From assembly GCA_035361075.1 (NCBI GenBank), contig DAOSBX010000004.1, positions 1 to 64,000 on the forward strand: a DNA stretch of 64,000 nucleotides, read 5' to 3'. The position numbers and the translations under genes were made by a program. Of the stretch, positions 36,536 to 44,599 are shown piece after piece (position 1 is the stretch's first letter; the number at the start of each line of letters is the position of its first letter). The stretch is from Candidatus Hydrogenedens sp. (GTDB lineage Bacteria; Hydrogenedentota; Hydrogenedentia; Hydrogenedentales; Hydrogenedentaceae). Below the pieces are notes generated by a model that saw only the letters and a program-made list of their open reading frames with translations, was not told the origin of the DNA and ran no database searches.

Positions 36536-38377
36536 TTATACAGCCACAGAGGGCTTGCGAAGGGGTTCATCAATTCTTGTTCGTTTATTTACCTCTTCAA
36601 CGGTAGTTATTCCCATTGTCGCCTTACGCCAGGCATCTTCACGCATCGTCAACATGCCTGATAAACGTGCTTCACGGCGGATAGCAGTAGCTGATTCTCC
36701 ACGCATTACCATATCACGAATACGGTCTGTTGTTTGTAATAACTCATACACACCTAACCGACCTTGATAACCTGTCTGATTACAATTATCACATCCAGCT
36801 CCATGGAATAGTTCAACTTTGGATAGGTCTACAGGAAAACCTAATCGGCGAATTTCAAATTCAGGTGGAGTATAAGGCTCTTTGCAAGCAGTACAAATAG
36901 TTCTCACCAAACGTTGAGCAAGTACACAACGGATACCAGATGCTACAAGGAATGGTTTTACACCTATATCAATTAAACGAGTAAATGCAGTCGCAGTATC
37001 GTTAGTGTGTAATGTGGAGAAAACCAAATGTCCTGTAAGAGCCGCTTTAATCGCAATTTCAGCGGTTTCAAGGTCACGGATTTCACCGACCATAACGATA
37101 TCAGGGTCTTGACGGAATATGGCACGTAATGCACGTGCAAAATCCCAACCAATCTCATGGTTAATTTGTACCTGATTAATCCCTGTTATCTGATATTCAA
37201 CTGGATCCTCCAAAGTGATAATTTTCACATCTGGCTGATTTAATGTATGTAACGACGCATAAAGTGTTGTTGTCTTTCCTGAACCAGTAGGACCTGTTAC
37301 AAGGACAACACCTGTTGAATGTTCAATTGTCCGTTCCCATGCCTTCTGCATCTGTGGACTAAATCCCAACTGCCCTAACCCTAACATCAAACCACTTTTA
37401 TCAAGAATACGCATAACTACACTTTCGCCAAAAACAGCAGGAAGAGCACTAACACGCAGGTCTATCACCTTATTTCCTAAGGTCATTTTTATACGACCAT
37501 CTTGTGGTACACGTTTCTCAGAGATATCCATCCCTGCCATAATTTTAAGTCGTGAAATAATGGCTGCCTGAGCACGCTTTGGCGGTAATGGCATCAAATG
37601 CATCACACCATCAATTCGATATCTGACCTTTACATCCGTCTTACCTGGTTCTACATGAATATCACTTGCACGCAACCGAAATGCTTCTAATATCATTTGA
37701 TGAACATATTTAACAACAGGGTTATCTGCATCACCTTCGTCCATACCTTCCGTAGTGATTGTGGAAGAAGGCATGTTTGCTTCATCCATACTTATACTAC
37801 TTAGAGAAATATCACTCGCACTAAAGCTCGCAGCAGAACTGATGGAACTATCCAAACCACTCATGTTGGACATCGATGTCAACGAACTAACACTACTTGC
37901 ACTACTTGCTGAACTCAATAAACTTTCTACTGTCGTTTCTTGCGTCCCATAATACTTACTTAACGCCATCGAAATTTCTTCAGGAGATGCCAACACTGGT
38001 TCAACAGGTCGATCCAACAAACGGGAAATGTTATCAAGGTTATTGACATTCGTCGGGTCAGATGTGGCAATTATAACTTTATCACCTCGTATCTCTACTG
38101 GTACCACTCGATATAATGTCGCTATACTTCCATCCATTACACTGCGAACTCGCTCGGGTATCTCGCGGTCACTTAATTTAATAATAGGAAGTCCCAACTG
38201 AGTAGAGAGTGTTTCTATAATATGACTTTTACTTATATACCCAAGACGAACTAAAATCTCACCTATCTTTCGATGTGACATCGTCGTTTGCTGACGATGT
38301 ATTGCCTCTCGTAGATGTTCCTCCGTTATTATCTTCTTTTCAAGAAGTATTTGCCCAAATAACTTATAGGTGCTCAT
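36536..38377 (-). CDS. pilB: Type IV pilus extension ATPase with Ser-rich linker
   Basis: 613 residues. Two MshEN-like N-terminal modules (about 1-150; FGQILLEKKIITEEHLREAI, IGEILVRLGYISKSH) are followed by an unusual serine-rich linker (about 153-200), then the ATPase. Motifs: ASDIHVEPGKTDVKVRYRID, RVPQDGRI, Walker A GPTGSGKTTT (about 363), TLEDPVEYQI, PDIVMVGEIRDLETAEIA, LTGHLVFSTLHTND, and a four-cysteine zinc site (CTAC and CDNC). It powers pilus assembly. It is the first gene of the pilin operon, behind a 210-base gap with promoter-like sites. pilT follows 20 bases later. Confidence 0.95.
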   Translation of the reverse strand: MSTYKLFGQILLEKKIITEEHLREAIHRQQTTMSHRKIGEILVRLGYISKSHIIETLSTQLGLPIIKLSDREIPERVRSVMDGSIATLYRVVPVEIRGDKVIIATSDPTNVNNLDNISRLLDRPVEPVLASPEEISMALSKYYGTQETTVESLLSSASSASSVSSLTSMSNMSGLDSSISSAASFSASDISLSSISMDEANMPSSTITTEGMDEGDADNPVVKYVHQMILEAFRLRASDIHVEPGKTDVKVRYRIDGVMHLMPLPPKRAQAAIISRLKIMAGMDISEKRVPQDGRIKMTLGNKVIDLRVSALPAVFGESVVMRILDKSGLMLGLGQLGFSPQMQKAWERTIEHSTGVVLVTGPTGSGKTTTLYASLHTLNQPDVKIITLEDPVEYQITGINQVQINHEIGWDFARALRAIFRQDPDIVMVGEIRDLETAEIAIKAALTGHLVFSTLHTNDTATAFTRLIDIGVKPFLVASGIRCVLAQRLVRTICTACKEPYTPPEFEIRRLGFPVDLSKVELFHGAGCDNCNQTGYQGRLGVYELLQTTDRIRDMVMRGESATAIRREARLSGMLTMREDAWRKATMGITTVEEVNKRTRIDEPLRKPSVAV

Positions 38378-38464
38378 AACATATTTCCTAAAAATCTTCT
38401 ATATTATATACTCTATCATAATTAAATTAAAAAATCAATGTTAAAAATGCGATTTTAGTCATAA

Positions 38465-38492
38465 TTCATAAAAAAATATCCAATTTTGTCAA
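38465..38492 (-). promoter_or_regulatory. Possible sigma70 promoter of the pilB operon
   Basis: On the minus strand a perfect TTGACA (38487-38492) is followed after 16 bases by TATGAA (38465-38470, 4 of 6). It lies about 90 bases before the pilB ATG. The -10 is weak. Another TATAAT lies nearer the gene at about 38411 without a clear -35. Confidence 0.45.
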
Positions 38493-38529
38493 TAATTATC
38501 TTTCCGTTTCTCCCATTTATCTTTAATAC

Positions 38530-38538
38530 ATTATACCA
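38530..38538 (-). promoter_or_regulatory. Possible extended -10 promoter between gspM and pilB
   Basis: The minus strand reads TGGTATAAT (38530-38538), a perfect TATAAT with a TG-N extension, about 50 bases after the gspM stop and 150 bases before pilB. A TTGTTT lies 15 bases further upstream. It could start the pilB transcript independently of the gsp operon. The rest of the gap (38378-38587) shows no terminator. Confidence 0.5.
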
Positions 38539-38587
38539 CATATCTATATGAAACAATTCCAAATTTAATACAAAATATAAATCAAAA

Positions 38588-39100
38588 TTATTTCAACGTC
38601 ACAAGTGTTAACTCACAATCTATTCCCTTGCCACTTTGATTTGACTTAAACTTATCTAATTTATAAACTGCAACCAGATAAGAATCGGAATATATTCTTT
38701 GCAAAAATTCTGAAAATCTTTTTAAAGATACACCTTCCAATTTGACTTGAACCATTGGCTGTCGTGGACTTCCTGAACGTGCCCGATAGTTATCTAATTT
38801 TGCTTTCTCTGTTAATTTCGTCTCTTTTAGCACCTGGTTGATGTAAGAGAAGAAATCAAAATTCTGAGGTCGTTTCTCTATTATCTGGAAAAGCATCTCT
38901 TGAGTTTTTAAACTTTCTTCCTGCTCTTTTTTTAATTTTTCGACCATCTGTAAATTATGGTAAGCCTGATTTAGTTCACTTCGAGATTGTAAAAATTTTC
39001 GATAAGGTCCCCTTTGTAGATAAATAGCCATACCTATCACCGCAATAAAACTAACAATCATTGTAATAAAATAAATGCGGTCAACTACTGAATGTGTCAT
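38588..39100 (-). CDS. gspM: Type II secretion protein GspM
   Basis: 170 residues from the ATG at 39100, which has AAGGAG 9 bases upstream and lies 13 bases after the gspL stop. The frame extends to 39199 inside gspL without support. It has one membrane helix (about 9-28, IYFITMIVSFIAVIGMAIYL), a coiled-coil stretch (35-70) and a C-terminal alpha/beta domain (about 85-168) with PMVQVKLEGVSLKRFSEFL, the GspM/PilO ferredoxin-like pattern. It binds GspL in the inner-membrane platform. Primary similarity is weak, but being last in gspC-M makes the call firm. Confidence 0.85.
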   Translation of the reverse strand: MTHSVVDRIYFITMIVSFIAVIGMAIYLQRGPYRKFLQSRSELNQAYHNLQMVEKLKKEQEESLKTQEMLFQIIEKRPQNFDFFSYINQVLKETKLTEKAKLDNYRARSGSPRQPMVQVKLEGVSLKRFSEFLQRIYSDSYLVAVYKLDKFKSNQSGKGIDCELTLVTLK

Positions 39101-39113
39101 TAAATAAAACTCC

Positions 39114-40610
39114 TTATTGGTTCTTACTTGGTTTTTCTTCTGGTGTCTGTTCCGTAATTGGCATAGACATCTTTTCTGGCTTTTGAATTCGTATAGCAAA
39201 ACTGGTCATATTTCCCTGAGCACTTAACTCGGGGTCATCGGTTATATTAAAATACTTCACTTTCCTCAACTCTTCAATTGCTTGATTTATAAATGCGGAA
39301 TCACTCGTTGTTCCCTGGATACGAATCCACCAGCTCTGAACATCTGGGGAACTCATTCGTATTTCATTTATGTTCACCTTATCCGAGGGTAATTTTTCCG
39401 CAATTATATTAAGTATTTCCAAAAGTGGAGGGTCAAAAAATGGAGTTAAATCTATATTAGCATCAAGCCCTTTCTCTTGATTTATTCTCTCTATTTCCTG
39501 AGTAAGCTGGTCAGCATTTACCTTATTTAAATTTGCATGCACTAAATTACTTAACGTTAATTGCTGAAGGAAAAAGGCTCCACAAACAAGCCCCGTTAAA
39601 ACTAAACAATTTGTAAAAATAAGATGTTTTGATAAAGGAGCCAAATAAGCAGAAAGGCTTTGTTCTTCCTTTAGGAGATTAAATGAAAAATAAGGGTCGA
39701 GTGTAATTCCCGCAATACCTATTAAAGAATCCCATCTGGCTAATGGTTCATTTTCATTTAATTTTGATACATCTGAATAATGAACTGCCTTTGAAAGAGT
39801 AATTATTTCTACATCTGTTTTTATTAATCGTGAAAATATACTCGTTTCCTCTTCTGTCAAAGGAAGCCCTGCTACTTCAATCTTTTCAATACCCTCTTCG
39901 CCTTTCCAGCGGGCTAAAAAGGCACGTAAGCTATTCTGAACTTCTCTTGCAAATGATTCCGGGGCATTATAGTAATCTTGAACACCAAGAACAAGATGAC
40001 GAATAAAAACAAGTTTTTCATTATAAAGTACTGCAATAGTAGAAAAGTTTTTGTCAACCAACAAAGCCGATTTTAATTTGTTGGTAGAAGCACTAACCTT
40101 CTTCCAAAGATAAACCAATCCAAGAGAATTTACAATTACTGCTTCAGGCTTCGCAGAAAATTCTGATAAATATTGAATATGGTCTTGGATATGCTGTTTT
40201 CTTACACCAATTGCTAACACCTCTGTTTCTTTTTTATCCTCACTTACGATTGTAAAATCTAAAAGCAATTCTTCTATCGGGAAGGGGATATGAGGTTCAA
40301 GTTCAAATCGAAGTGCTGAAACAACCTTTTTCATCCCACGGAAAGGAACCTTCAACGTTCGAACAATACTCAAAGAACATGGAACTGAAAGAGTAAAGCA
40401 TGAAGGACGATACTTCATTTTCTTAAATGCCTCTTCGAGTGCATTTAGTACGTATTCTCCCTTTCCTTCACTGTGATTTTCCACCTCCTCAGAAATACCA
40501 ATAGGGACTTCAATCCCTTGTAATAAATCCAGATTTTTTCCTTTTGTACGTACTGTTGCAAGACGCACACAATCTTCATTAATCTCAACTGATGTTACAA
40601 TATTCTTCAT
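39114..40610 (-). CDS. gspL: Type II secretion protein GspL
   Basis: 498 residues. The cytoplasmic actin-like domain (about 1-320) starts IVTSVEINEDCVRLATV, with LRFELEPHIPFPIEELLLDF as in PilM/GspL. It is followed by FNLLKEEQSL, a remnant of the PilN INLLP motif, a membrane helix (about 342-362) and a periplasmic domain (about 395-475) with EIRMSSPDVQSWWIRIQGTT. GspL ties the GspE ATPase to the membrane platform through its cytoplasmic domain. It lies 41 bases after gspK and precedes gspM. The last 25 residues are Pro/Glu-rich. Confidence 0.88.
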   Translation of the reverse strand: MKNIVTSVEINEDCVRLATVRTKGKNLDLLQGIEVPIGISEEVENHSEGKGEYVLNALEEAFKKMKYRPSCFTLSVPCSLSIVRTLKVPFRGMKKVVSALRFELEPHIPFPIEELLLDFTIVSEDKKETEVLAIGVRKQHIQDHIQYLSEFSAKPEAVIVNSLGLVYLWKKVSASTNKLKSALLVDKNFSTIAVLYNEKLVFIRHLVLGVQDYYNAPESFAREVQNSLRAFLARWKGEEGIEKIEVAGLPLTEEETSIFSRLIKTDVEIITLSKAVHYSDVSKLNENEPLARWDSLIGIAGITLDPYFSFNLLKEEQSLSAYLAPLSKHLIFTNCLVLTGLVCGAFFLQQLTLSNLVHANLNKVNADQLTQEIERINQEKGLDANIDLTPFFDPPLLEILNIIAEKLPSDKVNINEIRMSSPDVQSWWIRIQGTTSDSAFINQAIEELRKVKYFNITDDPELSAQGNMTSFAIRIQKPEKMSMPITEQTPEEKPSKNQ

Positions 40611-40651
40611 GTATCTTTCTTTCTATTTCAGTTATTTTATATAAATTCCTA

Positions 40652-41959
40652 TTATTTTATAATTTTCCAATCTAAAATGCGGAATGGTTCAGCAGGTAAA
40701 CCTGTTTGATTTTGAGAAACTACCGAGCTTGACGACCTATTCCCTTGTGTATTCGTTTTTACATTTTGTTTTTGATTTGTTCTCTGATTAACAGGATTCA
40801 TATTAGTCCCAGGGGAAATTCCTTCTTCATATCCCATAGGATTTCTAAACACATACGCCTCTATTCGAACCATACGATTTTGATACAATCCATCGCCATA
40901 AATACGAAAAATATCACTCTTCAAAGTAAAGTATTGACCACCCATGGCATACTGTTGAGCTAAACGGTTATTGGGTTGAGAAGGCATTATATTTGGTGTC
41001 ACCTGCCGTTGTGCCTGCTTACTATTATTGGTTTTATTTGTTTGCTGAACTGGACCTCTCGGAGAAATACCATAAGAACTCAACTGATTTAAATCTGTAA
41101 ATGGTTGAATATGTGCATCATCGTAAATCCTTTGTCCGATACCTAAATCGGCAGGATTCCCAGTATAACCTGCAACAATCGCCGAAATAACTTCCGGTCT
41201 TGCAGAATTAATATTTACTCGTCCTAACCAATCTCCATGAACTGTTAGATATTCAGATAAAGGAAGTTGTTCCTTTTCTGGATCTCCAAAATATATTTTA
41301 GGGGTTATCCCTTTGATAAGAAGTAGTTCTTCTATTGAATCCATAGGACCATTTTTACAGGGATAAGGATTTTCCAAACCCATATAATAATCATTTTCTG
41401 CACCTTGGGGTCTTTCGGAATCTCCATCATTATAATCCAACCAATCCAGAATAGAGTCTACAATGATATCAGGGGCTGCCCCTTCACCAGTATCTCTTAG
41501 CATAAAAAATTCACGAAGAGCATTGACCAGAGGTGTACGTTCTTGAGGTTCACCACCTGATTGAGGCATTAAAAGAGCATTCAAATTTATTTTCCCATAT
41601 TCGTCAGATATATATGCATGCATCAAAGCATTATTTAAAGGTTCCATTGATGCACCCATATTAAACGTCATCAAATCAAAATCACTGTCTATCGGTGGAG
41701 CACCACTCATCATGGTATTGAGAGTATCCTCCGCAAGAAAGGCAATCCCTTTAGCGACGGCAGATTTTGCCGCAAGATACGCTTCTAATTCGCCTTGCTG
41801 GCTATAAGCAAGGGACGCTTCTACTTCAGATTCATATAGAAACTCGACAACAAGAATAGACAATAAAGCTATAAACACTAATGATAAAATAATAGCCACA
41901 CCTCTTTGACGAGGATGGAATTGGAATATTTCCTTTATTTTTCGAATGTGTGTTTTCAT
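40652..41959 (-). CDS. gspK: Type II secretion minor pseudopilin GspK
   Basis: 435 residues. Leader MKTHIRKIKEIFQFHPRQRG, then VAIILSLVFIALLSILVVEF; Glu5 is absent as expected for GspK, the pseudopilus tip. The helical domain carries DSILDWLDYNDGDSERPQGA and DSIEELLLIKGITPKIYFG, with acidic calcium-site residues, and later VNINSARPEVISAIVAGYTG. The last 110 residues include Gln/Asn/Thr-rich low-complexity stretches not usual for the family. Its ATG overlaps the gspJ stop by four bases. Compare the 2551-residue GspK-like protein of the other operon. Confidence 0.93.
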   Translation of the reverse strand: MKTHIRKIKEIFQFHPRQRGVAIILSLVFIALLSILVVEFLYESEVEASLAYSQQGELEAYLAAKSAVAKGIAFLAEDTLNTMMSGAPPIDSDFDLMTFNMGASMEPLNNALMHAYISDEYGKINLNALLMPQSGGEPQERTPLVNALREFFMLRDTGEGAAPDIIVDSILDWLDYNDGDSERPQGAENDYYMGLENPYPCKNGPMDSIEELLLIKGITPKIYFGDPEKEQLPLSEYLTVHGDWLGRVNINSARPEVISAIVAGYTGNPADLGIGQRIYDDAHIQPFTDLNQLSSYGISPRGPVQQTNKTNNSKQAQRQVTPNIMPSQPNNRLAQQYAMGGQYFTLKSDIFRIYGDGLYQNRMVRIEAYVFRNPMGYEEGISPGTNMNPVNQRTNQKQNVKTNTQGNRSSSSVVSQNQTGLPAEPFRILDWKIIK

Positions 41960-42840
41960 TTTCTACCTCGAATAGGATTTTTACCCGAAGAACCTGTTTT
42001 TCCTTCTGTCTTATTACCATCCATCTTAAATAATGAACCTGTATCACGAAAATGATTCGGGTCATCCATGGGTTGCACTGTTCCGACTGTCGTTGGCAGA
42101 ACAATAACTAAATCGATATCTCCACTTTGTGCGTCACCCATATTATTTACCTCACCATATTCATTAAAAAGATTTGCAATAATATGAACTGCCCACGGCA
42201 TTTGCTGAATAGATTGCGAATCCCATTCCTCTACCCAGTCTTGGGTGGCTGGGTCATAGTACCAAATATCCAAAGTAGCAAGAGGAACACGAATAATATT
42301 CATAGGTAGGTTATTCATATCATCTGAAATTCCCGACTCCTCATCAAGAACTAACGGCGATTCTGTTATTACAAGATACTGAGGGGCATTATTCGAAATA
42401 CCGTACATATCCGTAGCAAAACCAGATACACCTTCGGGAGCACCTTCATCTTCAAAAGAATACGTTACAACCCTACGAATTCCGGGTAAAGCCACAGGTC
42501 CTGGCATGGGTAGCGAAGTACAAAACCGAATAGAATCTGCAGGACCATACGGACCTGATTCATTTTTACCAAAGAATTCGTAACCCGTCGTAGAAAAAGA
42601 AGGGTCAATATATAGTGCATTAAACGTGTTAATAAAATGATTTACTAAAAATCGTTGTATCCGCATCTTCTCTGCTGATAACCGAGCCAGATCTGTACCT
42701 TTTGAAATAGAATCAAGTCCTAAATAAACAATTATTACAATCACAGACATAATTGTAAAAGCTATAAGTAATTCTAATAGAGTAAATCCATGTATGTGAT
42801 TTGAGTAATACTGTTTATTTTTTAAAAACACGTTTGACAT
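41956..42840 (-). CDS. gspJ: Type II secretion minor pseudopilin GspJ
   Basis: 294 residues from the ATG at 42840, one base after the gspI stop and preceded by AGGTGAT. An ATG at 42852 lacks a ribosome site. Leader MSNVFLKNKQYYSNHIHG then FTLLELLIAFTIMSVIVIIV with Glu5. The following ISKGTDLARLSAEKMRIQRF is the GspJ helix. The C-terminal part has strands typical of the family (VRIxLP-like IDLVIVLPTTV near 245). The tail (about 265-294) is Lys/Gly-rich. It forms the GspI-J-K tip complex. Confidence 0.9.
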   Translation of the reverse strand: MSNVFLKNKQYYSNHIHGFTLLELLIAFTIMSVIVIIVYLGLDSISKGTDLARLSAEKMRIQRFLVNHFINTFNALYIDPSFSTTGYEFFGKNESGPYGPADSIRFCTSLPMPGPVALPGIRRVVTYSFEDEGAPEGVSGFATDMYGISNNAPQYLVITESPLVLDEESGISDDMNNLPMNIIRVPLATLDIWYYDPATQDWVEEWDSQSIQQMPWAVHIIANLFNEYGEVNNMGDAQSGDIDLVIVLPTTVGTVQPMDDPNHFRDTGSLFKMDGNKTEGKTGSSGKNPIRGRK

Positions 42841-42841
42841 A

Positions 42842-43339
42842 TCACCTACCATACATTGTGTTGCTTCTTCCTGAAGTACGGTTTACAGAATTCGACATTC
42901 GATTAGAATTTGATTGTGTTGTTCCCCCAGTAAGATTATTCGTCTGTCCTTCAACACTCAAATCATAACAGAGGAACGTTATTGTTTTATTTTCATTTGA
43001 TGGAGTCATCAAATTTACATTTACAGTGTATAAAGGGATAGATGGGTCAGAACCAATAGCTGTCGCAATATAATTCCATGAATATCCTTCGTATGCTGGA
43101 CCAAAATCACCACTTTCTTCTAATGTCCCTGTTAAAACTCCAACCTCTGCTCGTGAACATGCCGCATAAATCAATTGATTTTCATCTGTCTGAGTAATAG
43201 TCGCCTCATGCAATTTCATCGCATTATAATGGACATTAAATAAAATAAATGCAGCACCTCCTAATATGGCTAATGCTGTCAGGATTTCCATTAAAGTGAA
43301 ACCTAAATAACGCTTGTTTCTTAACCAATATCTTTTCAT
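42842..43339 (-). CDS. gspI: Type II secretion minor pseudopilin GspI
   Basis: 165 residues from the ATG at 43339, which overlaps the gspH stop by four bases (ATGA) and has AAGGA 5 bases upstream. The frame extends to 43384 but without support. Leader MKRYWLRNKRYLG then FTLMEILTALAILGGAAFIL with Glu5. The body (IYAACSRAEVGVLTGTLEES ... LYTVNVNLM) fits the GspI pattern. A Ser/Asn/Thr-rich tail of about 30 residues follows the normal family end. Confidence 0.9.
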   Translation of the reverse strand: MKRYWLRNKRYLGFTLMEILTALAILGGAAFILFNVHYNAMKLHEATITQTDENQLIYAACSRAEVGVLTGTLEESGDFGPAYEGYSWNYIATAIGSDPSIPLYTVNVNLMTPSNENKTITFLCYDLSVEGQTNNLTGGTTQSNSNRMSNSVNRTSGRSNTMYGR

Positions 43340-44154
43340 TGCATTCCTTCCATGACAAAAGAACCTGACGATACAGGGTCCCATACTACTGTATAATACT
43401 CACCATTATTATTGGTAAGATAAAAAACAACTGGCTCTGTTAAACCCAAAGGGGTCACTTGTATTTCGACAACTTCTTTTGAAAACTTTTTACCACTTAT
43501 AAAAACGCTTTCTATCCATACATTTTCAGACAAACGCATAGGAGATAATCCAGGTTCATTCACTTCTTCTACAATTGGTTCGCTCCCAAATAAATCAACC
43601 TCATTTTTTTCATCGAACAAAGAACCTATCTCATCTAACATGCTATCCTCCTGTTTGACATTCTTAGCCTGCTCTATAAGTTTTTTCCTTACCATCTTAT
43701 CAAATTTTTGATTAATCTGCTGGCTTGCTGCTGTAGGGTCAAAACCACCCGGCAAATTCTTATTAGTGTTTGTAGCAGTCCCAGCCACATTATTCCCTCC
43801 ACTCATCAACATCTCTGCTAACTCCTCAGACGATAAGCCTTGCTGTTTCATTTCTTCCAGAAGCCCTAATTGGTCAGTCTCCCCTTCCGTCACTTCAGGG
43901 TACGTAATGCGTAAACAATAATAACGTTGTTCCGCCAAATCAATCTCAACATAAAATTCATCCCCCTGAAGTGCTGATAAAGACATCACTGCTCTTCCAA
44001 AATAGGCTAATTTTCTCGCTTCACTTTCCAATTCAGAAGATAACGCAAGTGGTAGGAGATACGGCACTGCTATCGTTGCCATTAAAGCGATTATAAAGAT
44101 AACAATACCTAATTCAAGTAATGTAAAACCTTTCATCCCCCGGGGCGAATGCAT
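43336..44154 (-). CDS. gspH: Type II secretion minor pseudopilin GspH, with a large insert
   Basis: 272 residues. Leader MHSPRGMKG then FTLLELGIVIFIIALMATIA with Glu5, followed by SSELESEARKLAYFGRAVMS, the GspH helix pattern. The C-terminal strands (KEVVEIQVTPLGLTEPVVFY) match the end of GspH. Between them is an acidic insert (about 85-205) rich in Glu, Gln and Asn that is not part of the usual 160-170 residue family. It starts 42 bases after the gspG stop and overlaps gspI by four bases. Confidence 0.88.
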   Translation of the reverse strand: MHSPRGMKGFTLLELGIVIFIIALMATIAVPYLLPLALSSELESEARKLAYFGRAVMSLSALQGDEFYVEIDLAEQRYYCLRITYPEVTEGETDQLGLLEEMKQQGLSSEELAEMLMSGGNNVAGTATNTNKNLPGGFDPTAASQQINQKFDKMVRKKLIEQAKNVKQEDSMLDEIGSLFDEKNEVDLFGSEPIVEEVNEPGLSPMRLSENVWIESVFISGKKFSKEVVEIQVTPLGLTEPVVFYLTNNNGEYYTVVWDPVSSGSFVMEGMQ

Positions 44155-44196
44155 ACAAAGAACATAAACCTCATATTAATTAAAAATCAAAAAAAA

Positions 44197-44595
44197 TTAA
44201 TCATCACTCGATATATCTGCATTTGCACCACTACCACCGGCACTCCCATCAGCACCATACGACATAATTTTAAAACTGGAGTTTCCTTCTTTTTGATATA
44301 TGTAAGGATTACCCCAAGGGTCTAATGGAACCTTAGGTGGGTCCAAAAATTGAGCCGCTTCATCCAAAGTATTCGGCAATCGTTTATTTTTTATCCGATA
44401 CATTTGCACCGCAGTCTTAAGATTACTAATCTCTGCCTTTGCCTTTGCCTGATCTGCATCATCAAGTGCACCGAACACATAAATACCCACCGTAGTAGCA
44501 AGAATAGCAATGATAGCTATCACTACCATTAATTCTACTAACGTAAAACCTAATAGCTGTCTTGTTTTCTTTTCCGTCTTTTGTTGTTTTGTCAT
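44197..44595 (-). CDS. gspG: Type II secretion major pseudopilin GspG
   Basis: 132 residues from the ATG at 44595, which has GGAGG 8 bases upstream and lies four bases after the gspF stop. The frame's earlier codon at 44613 lies inside gspF. Leader MTKQQKTEKKTRQLLG then FTLVELMVVIAIIAILATTV with Glu5. The DPWGNPYIYQKEG block and the C-terminal YGADGSAGGSGANADISSDD form the calcium-binding loop that stabilises the GspG pseudopilus. Length and motifs are textbook, which makes this the reference member for the longer GspG-like pilin at 31346-32218. Confidence 0.97.
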   Translation of the reverse strand: MTKQQKTEKKTRQLLGFTLVELMVVIAIIAILATTVGIYVFGALDDADQAKAKAEISNLKTAVQMYRIKNKRLPNTLDEAAQFLDPPKVPLDPWGNPYIYQKEGNSSFKIMSYGADGSAGGSGANADISSDD

Positions 44596-44599
44596 GTTT

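Noticed and set aside
39101..39199. Upstream extension of gspM inside gspL
   Set aside because: The added 33 residues are basic and unlike GspM. The ATG at 39100 has a good ribosome site just after the gspL stop.
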